From positions 1 to 49,325 of the forward strand of contig JAKSYS010000480.1 in NCBI GenBank assembly GCA_022925895.1: a DNA stretch of 49,325 nt, in the 5' to 3' direction. The position numbers and the translations under genes were made by a program. The notes beneath the pieces were generated by a model that saw only the letters and a list, made by a program, of their open reading frames with translations, did not search any database and was not told where the DNA came from. Source of the DNA: Fragilaria crotonensis (Eukaryota; Bacillariophyta; Fragilariophyceae; Fragilariales; Fragilariaceae). Below, in pieces: positions 41,086-49,325 of this stretch. Each line of letters starts with the position of its first letter. Within the stretch, counting starts at the first letter, position 1.

Positions 41086-42608
41086 CTCATCGGTGTTGAT
41101 GAAGAAAACACGCTTTGCCTCTCAAATGCAGGTTCCAATCCACTTGCGAAGCCAGCACATCAAAGCAGGTATCAATTTGGTGGGTTTTTACCGCTGACAA
41201 GACTTCACATACTTGGAAACAATTGTTCGCGTTTGTATCTCCTCCCTTCGTTTGCTTGCGCCAAGAGCACAGAACCAATCATTATCATTCCAATGGATTG
41301 TGATGCACGTTTGCTGGTCCGAACATTGACAGTAAATTCATCCTGGCGGCGAAATCACATAATTGTTGTATGGTTGTGATGGACGGTATCTGAGGAAGAC
41401 AATGTCACCTACGATGATGACAATCAAGTCAGCGACATTTATCCAAACGTTCTGTGGACTGTGATTATGTCATTTAAAAGGTGCAGATTGAAGTCAATGA
41501 AAGGATCTCACTCGTAGAGTGAGGAGTCTACATCAGTTGTTGTGGCTATCGTCAAGCAGAGGGTAATCGACTTTTTTACATGGAGCCATGAGTTGAGTGT
41601 GACAATAAAACTGATTAAGAATACTGGGAACTGCAAGAAAGGAATTCCCAGACTTAATGGCTTCAGTGTTCTTCACTGGACTCCCAACGTGTTCATGAAA
41701 TTTCATCGACCGTCCGACACTGCTGCTGATGACGGAAATGCTGCTACTTGACGAGGGAATCGAAGACAAAGATTGGGTTTTTGGGGCGGGGGTGCATACA
41801 AAAACCAACAATGACTTTAAATGGTTCACGTCCATGTAGAGTTGCAGAATCTTGAAGGTGTGTGCATGAAAACACTCGGGGAAAGTTGACGCGGTCATAC
41901 GGGAGTCGGCAGTAACGAAAGTAGAGAGACTCCCTTCGCCTATTTGATGGATTGAAGATCATTGTTCAGAATGATGATATAAAGTCAAGTCAAAGAGGCT
42001 AATATGAAGCATTCTTAACTAGAATCAGGTTCATTTGTTCCCTAGCGGAAGTACAATTTTCAAGACAGAGTCGTTTGCGATGGGCGTTGGTAAATATGCC
42101 TGTAGTGTTGTCATCATGCCCCAACTGCCGACCCTCGCAAGTCAAAGAATGTCCTCAAGTGGATAATTGAGCCAAATGCAACAAAAGGGTCGGCAGTTTC
42201 GAAGTGTATGTTGGTGAATTTGTCGTTTCACTATCATGGTCGGCAAGCCCTTTTTTTGTGTGGTGCCGATCGTGTTGTTTTGATGCGCGAGGATGCAGGG
42301 TCGCGATCAAGGACGTGACGTCACGAAAAGTTGTACCGAGCCTACACGAGCTGTACGATATGTAAAAAAACAATGAAACCAGCCATACAAATTATACATG
42401 AAGTACTGTAGTAACTAGCTACTGGCTATGCGTCAAAACATAGAACATTTGAAGCCGCCAAAGATCAATCCAAAACTACAAAATACCGGAGAAGCAACAC
42501 CTGTACAAGTATGGAAAAGTCTCACTTTCCTTTTTTTGTTGATTTGAATTTCACCGTCGTTTCCACTTTGTCAATGATCTCTGATCGATCTTCACACTTC
42601 TCATTATT

Positions 42609-44374
42609 ATGCCGGCGCAACAACAAGCTCGCGCTCGCTGGAACATCAATGGAGAAGAGTCAGCGGCAATCTTCGGTGCAATCCACCACAAGCTGATCAC
42701 CATCGATCCGCAGCGGACATCAGTGTCGCAACTCACACCTGTCATCGCAAGCTGGCTTCGGGCGAATCCATCTTTGGAACGCAAGTTCGGAGGACATAAT
42801 TTTCGTTGCAATTTTGGAAAGAACTTTCGGAACGTAGTTGCACGTTACGAAAAGTGGCGGAGTGAACCGAGTAAGAAGGTTTATTGCTTCTGTTGCTTTG
42901 TTGAGCGGACTTGTCACTGACACATTGTCAACAGGCAGTGGAGGTAAAGTTCCGGCATCATTTCTTGAGCTAGCAAACGTCAGCATTCCAGCGCGGAACG
43001 AAAACCGAAATCGAGGATTCGAAGACCAACCTGGAAGTGATTCGGACAATCAAAGTTTGTCGATTATTGGTGGAGACGACGACGACGATAACAATAATTT
43101 GAGTAGTGACGACGACGACGACGACGACGAACGGTCAACACTTACTGCCGGAAACGAAACTTCTCCCAACAACAGCGACCCCGAAAATTTTCAAACTGTA
43201 TGTCCTTCCGTGCATGTGACCTTGTTGTTGCTTCTCTGGTTTTTTATCTGTCTCATGAATCTCACCCTTGTGTCCAGCAGGCTGTTGCTCGTTTATCCCT
43301 TGCAGAAAATAAGCCATCTACTAGGATGTTTGTAGACTCATTCAGTGGACCCAATTTTGTCACTGATGCACACGATGGTGGTGTCTTACAACTGACCCAG
43401 AAGTCGGTTGGCATCTTTGTGTTTCTGGAGTCTGGGATGGACATCAGCACTCTCAAACACAAGGTTGTAATTGTTCCGAAGAAGCATGCAAAGATTTTTG
43501 TCGAGGTCAAGCAGCATCTCAACATGCTTGATCCTTTTCTTCTCACACCAGTGGAATCTGCAGGTTGTGAAGAATTTGTCAATTGCGTCCGTGCGTACCT
43601 CCAAGAACGACAACGCAAAGGTGGGCACATCATCAAGGCCGAGGCAACCATCAACGGTGATTTTGAGGAGGGCTTGGTACAGCCCATAATGCAAGCCCCT
43701 GGAGGGCCATGCCGATACAAGGCGATGCCCTCCAACCTCTCTCCATTTAGAATCTCTAATGTCGGCGGACAAGCCCCAACCATTCTCAGGGCGTAGTTCT
43801 GACAACTTTGTTGTTGTGCAAACTCCACAGGGACACCATCAATGCACTCCGAACACCTGAGTATGCAATGCCAATGATGATGGCAAGGTCTCCTGGGTTC
43901 GCCAGTCCACCACCCCATAATTCTTCGTTTACAGGAAGTGCAAGCTATCACCATCATTCTGCTGGCAACTCGCGCTATAGTAGTACAATGGCAGCAGGAG
44001 ATCAATACTCTGATCCACATTCTGACGGTCGCCAATTTGAAGGACCGCCAAATCCTTCTCCTGGTGTTGCTTCATTTGCTGGTGAGACTCCTCAGACACC
44101 TGGACGGCGTCCTGGTAACCTGAAGGATGACAGGCGATACAGCGCTGTTTCTTCTGGAAGGGGAAGCGCTGTAAATGCCAACAGGACCATGGTCTCGCTC
44201 CACCGTGGTGGAAGACTCAGATATGGCAGAGGAAGAGGGAGAAAGGAAAATCACTCCAGTCAAGCGTGTTTGCCAGAGTATGTGAGTGCTGAGTTGTTTG
44301 GCTTGACGAGATCCTCAAGTAAATGTGGTGGTGCCTGCGAATGTTCTGCAACTGGTTGCAGCTCTGTCAATTGA
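42609..44374 (+). CDS. Four-exon gene of unknown function, acidic and RG-rich
   Basis: Exons 42609-42870, 42935-43197, 43281-43792 and 43831-44374 join to 526 residues. Introns: 64 nt (GTAAGA...CAACAG), 83 nt (GTATGT...CAGCAG) and 38 nt (GTAGTT...CCACAG); phases are consistent throughout, which supports the model, though the last intron is very short. The N-terminal 90 residues are compact (SAAIFGAIHHKLITIDPQ, FRCNFGKNFRNVVARYEKWR), weakly like a Myb/SANT-type DNA-binding fold. Next is an Asp-rich stretch (DDDDDNNN and DDDDDDDE, 43070-43130), then a conserved-looking central part (FVDSFSGPNFVTDAHDGG, MDISTLKHKVVIVPKKHAKI), then a Pro/Ser tail with RGGRLRYGRGRGRK and Cys-rich end (CGGACECSATGC). 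Could be nucleic-acid binding. A link with the Harbinger remnant 2.5 kb away is possible but unproven. Confidence 0.6.
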
Positions 44375-44564
44375 GCAGGGTTACAGAGAAAAAGTACTAG
44401 TGATTATAGCCTTACTAGCACTTCTACTACTCTACTATTATTCATTCACAATGTAGTTCCAATTCAGAATATCTCTGTGACGGTTTTGGTGAAGGCTTTG
44501 CGTGTTGACTGTGGCATATCTGGTGTAGTGTTCTCCAAACTCTTTGTGCTAATTGAAGCACCTA

Positions 44565-44910
44565 CTCGTACCAGGTACAAGGTACAAGTACCAATTGGAG
44601 TACACTCCTATACTGAGTACTGTATATCGTATATTGTACATTTATATCCGATGCAAGTACAGTGTGATTGTTCTTGGTTGGCCGGTACAAGTACGGCGTA
44701 GTACACAATGCACGGTGAAATTGAGCTGCGTTGCTCTAGAATGCACACGTGCGCATGATATAGAACGGGTTACCCCATCTCCCAGTTTGCAACAAGGTCA
44801 CAACCTCACAACTCACGAAATCTTGCTGAGTCCTCGTGTCCTCGTGTACACGTACGGTATGAGTTATGTGTACTCGGAGAACGGTGTACTCCTACGAGAT
44901 ACGAGTACAA
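44565..44910. repeat. GTAC-rich island upstream of third ankyrin-kinase gene
   Basis: About eleven GTAC words lie within 44570-44703, including runs such as CGTACCAGGTACAAGGTACA, and about five more at 44845-44910. This is the densest example in the window and lies 250-590 bases before the ATG at 45159. Confidence 0.5.
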
Positions 44911-45158
44911 GAGCAGTATCAGAATCACGCATACTCGCATACATCGCAAATCGCAAATCGCATATCCAAGTTTCAGAGCTTTCGAGTCCGTCCATCAAAT
45001 ACACTCCAGTACAATCACGTGATCACAAAAGCATATCGCGAACTGTCAGAACCCTCCTCACTCTATATTGTAGTAAGAATTGATTTGCTTTGGTTCACGC
45101 AATCCCACTATTGTTGGTAACATTTCGATCGACCGGTATTTCAGAAGCTGATCATACA

Positions 45159-47116
45159 ATGAGCCATACCCTTCGTCTTGATTCGCAATTGATTGACAAC
45201 GCCAGAGATGGTAATCTCGACAAGGTTCTTGAACTCTTGCGAAAAGGGGCAGATTTTTGAATGTCATGGATGCATACGGCAACACTCCACTCATCTGTGC
45301 TAGCTGGAATGGCCATTTGGAAGTGGTTCGTGTTTTCTTGAATGAATCAGGAGTGGATGTGAATGTTACAGGAGAATACGGCAACACGGCCCTCATATGG
45401 GCATGCTTGAAGGGCCATTCGGAAGTCGTGCGTGCTCTATTGAATCACATAGGAGTGGATGTATACATCAAGAATGAAAAGGACGAAACAGCTATTGACG
45501 TGGCTCGCGGCCGTGAGAATGATGCTTTAGCACGTCTCTTGGAGGAGCACAGTGAAAGTGAGAGGCGTCGCGAGGATGCAGAACGAGCACGTCTCTTGGA
45601 GGAGCACGAGCAGAGGCGTCGCGAGGATGCAGAACGCACGTGGGCTGTGGAAGAGAAGAGGCGAACTGAGGAGGAAGAGCAGAGGCGGTACGGTGATGAT
45701 GAACCTCAAGAAGAACAAGACAGACGCAAGCTCCTTCATGTTATGAATACACCATCCGCTGATCCTGTGGAACTCTCCTTGTGGAGTACATCAACCGATG
45801 CCTCACCGACCGCAAACTAGCAAAGGGTGCCTATGGTGATGTTTTCTTGGCGGAAGATAGTCATCTGCCAAAGAGGTTTGCAGTGAAAATGATTAGTCCA
45901 ACGCAATGTGATCAGGAAACGATTGATAACATGCGCAAAAGCTTTCAGATGGAACTGTCGGTAAGTTCTATATCGAGTGTTATCTTTACGCAAAGGGCGT
46001 AATCATCCCTTTCAAAAACAAGGATTTCTAACAGCACACTTTATGCAATATTGCCAGACCCTTAAGCGATTCCGGCATCCCGACATTATTGTCTTGTACG
46101 GTTACAGTTTAAATGTTAACAGTACAATGCAGTACCTGGTGTATGAATATGCCACCAATGGCTCCGTCGCGGACTTCTTTACTGATGATGGTAACAGAGC
46201 CCGCTTGTCGTCAGGTGTTCGATTGTCCATCATGTACCGATTGGCGAGAGCGGTTCACTTCTTACACACGGGTCGGTGCGTAGTGGCAGGCGAAGGTTGG
46301 AGAGTATTTCATCGCGATATCAAGAGTGCCAACATTTGTCTGGCGGACGACTACGCCCCCCGCCTGATTGATTGTGGGCTGGCCAAATTTGTACAAGACG
46401 ACAGCCCCGGCGCTAATCCGGAGCCGCTCCCAGGGTCTCTACGGAGCACATTTGGCGGGCTTGCATTTGGAACGCCTGGATACGTGTGCCCGGATATTCT
46501 CAGAAAGAAGGGCGCAGGACAACAATGTCCCTATATCGCAGCCTATGATGTGTATTCCATTGGCGTCGTCTTGGTGGAGCTAATTTTGGGATGTTTGAAT
46601 GGAGCGCAATCGACGAGAAATGACTCTCAATTTCTTGATGTGTTTGAGAAGTACGTCCAAGAAGGGCGTACATATCAGCGGATTGTCGATGGATGGGAGA
46701 GGCTCATGGGTGATGCCGATCCCACCATAACGTGGAATCCAGGCGCTCTAGAAATTGTATGTAGGGCTGCTATTCAGTGCATGGATCCTCTCCCTGAAGA
46801 AAGGTTGAGCACGATGGAGCTCCTCGATAGGCTGAGCGATGCAGGCATTCAGGATCCCCAAGCGGTGCGTGCTGTAAACAACGGTCCTCTCTGTCGTATT
46901 TGCAACAACAATCGTACAGAGATAACGTGCAGAGACGCCGGTCACGCGCTGTGCACGGTTTGCATCCTGGACCAACTTGGTGAAGACAACGGAAGCCAAC
47001 TTTTGTGCTTGATCAACGGATGCTCAAGCGAAATCCGAGCTCTAGATCTTTATGGACGCATTCCTGTTGAGACGTACAATCGGTTCGTCGAAAGACGAGA
47101 TGAGAGGCAGCTGTGA
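45159..47116 (+). pseudogene. Third ankyrin-kinase-RING copy with two frame lesions
   Basis: ATG 45159 gives the family cap (DNARDGNLDKVLELLRKGAD) and stops at 45260; two extra bases (GATTTTTGAATG where GATGTGAATG fits) shift the frame. The next frame has two ankyrin repeats, the cap (TAIDVARGRENDALARLLEEH) and a long charged coil with repeated REDAER. At 45781 an extra TG again shifts the frame before the kinase. Kinase exon 1 ends at 45960; a 97-nt intron (45961-46057) is followed by exon 2. Gly loop is weakened (LAKGAYGDV), but HRDIKSAN and DCG are intact, and the RING-like finger (CRICNNNRTEITC, HALCTVC) is complete to TGA 47116. Compared with the gene at 20578 the ankyrin part is much shorter. 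If the two indels are sequence errors the gene would be whole. Confidence 0.75.
45961..46057 (+). other. Intron in third ankyrin-kinase-RING copy
   Basis: A 97-nt intron, GTAAGT to TTGCCAG, at the same codon as the 90-nt intron of the gene at 20578 and clearly related in sequence along its length. Confidence 0.85.
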
Positions 47117-47560
47117 GACAAATGTATCCTCCGATTTGATATGCAATTTGATGGTTTCCTATCCAAACTTATTGTCGATGTGCTCCAAACTTATTATCGA
47201 TGTGCATGGCATGAAAGAGCGTCCAGGAAGTGGTAGAAGGGGTGGACTTCGTCAAAAAGTGTAAGCGGACAAGGTCATGGAATATCCGTGTCTTGTCTGC
47301 TTGACTCCCACCATCGATGGGTAAGGCCTGACAGCTTCAAAGGAATGGTTAACATACCTTGTGAAGCAAGGATACACCGTTGTCCAGCTTTGTGCACACT
47401 CCCATGTACCAGGGGCACGAAGCCATTGAGATCGGCCGTTGGATTGTGGAGATTGCACTTTAGCTGAAAGTGTGCCTAGGGTCCCAAACCGATTGCCATC
47501 TCTCAACGCCTTCCGTTCCCAACCTCAAATCTATCGTTTCTTGGGCCATACAAAATGATG
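47117..47560 (+). pseudogene. Degraded extension after third kinase-RING copy
   Basis: After TGA the frame reads DKCILRFDMQFDGF, matching DKCNVRLDLQIAG after the TGA of the gene at 20578. A direct duplication of CCAAACTTATT.TCGATGTGC (about 47164-47205) then shifts the frame. Further on, YPCLVCLTPTIDG and VKQGYTVVQLCAHS mark the old tail domain, broken by stops. Confidence 0.55.
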
Positions 47561-47689
47561 ACGACCTACTATAGCGTGAGTATTCCGCCTGGGAATACCC
47601 TGAAGCCCTAACGTATGCGTGTTCTGCATTTATAGTTCATTTGTATGCAAATAGTTCAAGTGTGCGCTAGTAAAAGAGCATATGGACAC

Positions 47690-48955
47690 AAGGCGAAGCT
47701 CAGTGCAAACTGCCACCCTAGGGAGGTATGCAATTCATGCAAAACTAGGGCGCAAATGACTAAGGCACGTTTTCGATGCCTATGATAAATTCACGCTGCG
47801 ATTTGATGGATCGTGAGAAACAGAGTTCGGTTCTTTCAGCTACAACTTGGCCTCGGCATGACAAGGATCCGGAAGGTGGAAGCGATCGGTTGGCACAATT
47901 CTCCTCACGTGATGTAGAGGATCCATCGTTCTCTACTATTTTGACTGGAGTCTCTTCAGCGTAGCGCATGCAAAGGTTGGCAAGGCTAGGTCCATCTGCT
48001 CCAGCATACGTCGAGACTTCGGTGCGCCTTCGTGAAATTCAAGGGATTGTTTTCCAGCGCGCTGTCATCAGGCTTCAAGGTCCAACAGGATATTGTTCGT
48101 GGGGACAGAGACATGCCCAATGCAACCCGACTCCCGAACTGGAACTGGTTGATTTTTAATGCAACAACGCGATCACTTGGCTTGTCAATGCCGCCGGAGA
48201 CAATCCTTGCTAAAGGAGTCACCATCATCAATGTTTCGTTTCACCTAGGGCTTCTCCATCGCAATGTCACACCAGCTATGGGAACTGCCTTTGGCAGTGA
48301 CAACAGAACGTATTTGTGTCCCTCGTCATCATTACCAATCTCCCAATCCAATTCAATATCGTGGACGGCATCGCAATGATCGTCACGCTCATTGTCGTCT
48401 TAGCCCTTCAGCTAGCTTCAACGTACGGTAGCAGCATTCCGCCTCTAAGACTCTGGCAACAATATCGTCGCCAGACATGAAGTGACAGACCTCGTGCGTG
48501 GTGTGCAACGTCGATTGGTAAGGGACCACAGCCAAGTCATTTTCACCGTCATGTTCTTTCTGGAACGAAACATACGCGCTCGGCAATCGCTTTTCTCATG
48601 GAAAGGCTAGCTAGTAGAGAAGAGTATAACCAGTCTCCCCAACCCTCATAATGAAAAAGGTACCCGACACTTTGAACACCCAGTAGCTATTTGCTTGAGT
48701 TTGGACGGCGGCATCCATTGGGCAACCTGATCCATGATTGCTGCTGTTACAAGTGTATCATGTAACACTGGCTGGTCTCGAGGACGACGACGACGAGATG
48801 GAAATGCCGGCTCGTCATCGTCGATTCGTAGATCTGATGGATTCCATGTCGGGGAATAATATGCCGTTTCATCAATATAAGCTAAGGCGACATGAGTGAT
48901 CACCAACGAGCGGGTCTTCAAGATCATAGCGCAAAACGGGGAACCATTCAATTGC
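47690..48955 (-). pseudogene. Decayed element R2, third copy
   Basis: On the minus strand from 48951 (true ATG): LVITHVALAYIDETAYYSPT, RRRRPRDQPVLHDTLV; then at 48586-48389 SAYVSFQKEHDGENDLAVVP and VARVLEAECC; then ELDWEIGNDDEG and PIAGVTLRW; then RIVSGGID, SDRVVALKINQFQFG, SPRTISCWTLKPDDS; and finally SQREFIIGIENV near 47765. Frame changes and stops separate the blocks. About 300 bases present in the 15.0-15.3 kb copy are missing near 48400. No known family is recognised. Confidence 0.5.
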
Positions 48956-49325
48956 GATCTGTTTGAAGCTTGGCGATGATTGGCTACTTCACCTCTCTAC
49001 TCCGGTGCTTGGTTCCTCGTTTTTTTCTTCGCAAAGTTCAATGTAGCGACACTGCTTGTCATCAAGGAGCTATCCACCATTCCTACCACACGTCATGGCC
49101 ATCCATGCGACCCAACCATTTTTTCGCGGCTTTTTATGTAGCTGAGTTCCACCTTTCATTAGCTCTAGTGTCTGTAGCAATGCTTGAACGACACACTATA
49201 TCAAAATGGTTGTCTTCGCCGACACGTTCTTCCTGGAGTAACACTGTAGGTGCTCTGCAGCAGTTACGTCATCGCAATGAAAGGCAAGGTTGGAGTGCAC
49301 AGTATAACGAGTCTCACCACCACCC
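48956..49325. other. Right edge, no gene recognised
   Basis: No open frame with a recognisable domain. The last bases (GGTTGGAGTGCACAGTATAACGAG) resemble sequence near 48610-48640 and 15535-15570 (AGAGTATAACCAGTCTCxCCA), so another R2 copy may begin just outside the window. Confidence 0.3.

Larger units (their letters stand above)
40084..42608. other. Region between transposase remnant and four-exon gene
   Basis: Contains the palindrome cluster at 40505-40669, a GTAC/TACT-rich stretch at 40808-40920, and a possible ARM-like remnant at about 41085-40985 (minus). The minus-strand frame 41898-41533 has a true ATG and a Ser-rich middle, but no family signal and is not called. No RNA gene recognised. 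Confidence 0.35.

Noticed and set aside
43262..44035. 257-codon minus-strand frame opposite the four-exon gene
   Set aside because: It runs across exons and introns of the plus-strand gene, has no domain, and the plus-strand model has consistent splice sites and phases.
1..49325. tRNA, rRNA or other structured RNA genes
   Set aside because: No cloverleaf-like box A/box B arrangement or rRNA motif was recognised while reading. A covariance-model scan would be needed to exclude them.

Overview
The window looks like nuclear DNA of a photosynthetic stramenopile, most likely a diatom. The reasons are a plastid-division dynamin of the DRP5B/ARC5 type that carries an N-terminal signal peptide (expected for a plastid inside extra membranes), a short intronless heat-shock-factor gene of the kind expanded in diatoms, few and very short GT-AG introns (38-97 nt), and a mosaic of ankyrin-repeat genes and decayed transposons. 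The species cannot be fixed from the sequence alone.

Layout. 1-1260: no convincing gene. 1261-4071 (+): DRP5B/ARC5-like dynamin GTPase. 5506-6288 (+): heat shock transcription factor. 6470-7110 and 10905-11170: a degenerate tandem repeat on both sides of the first ankyrin gene. 8468-10246 (+): ankyrin gene, 13 repeats. 12031-13497 (+): ankyrin gene with two repeat blocks. 13.8-16.0 kb: decayed minus-strand coding element (family R2). 17015-18290 (+): ankyrin gene with a broken 3' end, including a perfect 15-bp inverted duplication. 19220-19735 (+): remnant of an STE20-like kinase. 20578-24342 (+): the centrepiece, an ankyrin - TKL/RLK-like kinase - RING protein with one intron, followed in the same frame by a second RING copy and a C-terminal domain, separated only by single stop codons. 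26126-29002 (+): long ankyrin pseudogene with at least six lesions. 29.5-30.3 and 36.0-37.0 kb: two copies of another decayed element (R3). 31745-32920 (+): 5'-truncated second copy of the kinase-RING gene. 33.3-34.1, 35.1-35.7 and 47.75-48.95 kb: more R2 material. 39120-40083 (-): decayed PIF/Harbinger-type transposase with one intron. 42609-44374 (+): four-exon gene of unknown function. 45159-47500 (+): third ankyrin-kinase-RING copy, with two 2-nt frame lesions.

How it fits together. From about 8 to 49 kb the window is one expanding and decaying cluster. A shared module set is shuffled and duplicated: an N-terminal cap (GNLxxVRxLLRxGAxVN), 33-residue ankyrin repeats, a C-terminal cap (TALDIAR...LLEEH), a basic or coiled linker with an RKPAG motif, a kinase with DCG instead of DFG, a RING-like finger, and a tail domain with a CAHS motif. 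Two members (31.7 and 46.4 kb) share not only the gene 3' part but also about 1.1 kb of flank including an R2 element, which shows segmental duplication. GTAC-rich DNA islands lie upstream of the ankyrin genes. A signalling or intracellular recognition role is an inference from the architecture, not something the sequence proves.

Limits: all calls are from reading alone. Frame lesions could in part be sequence errors, and the transposon family names R1-R3 are local labels.
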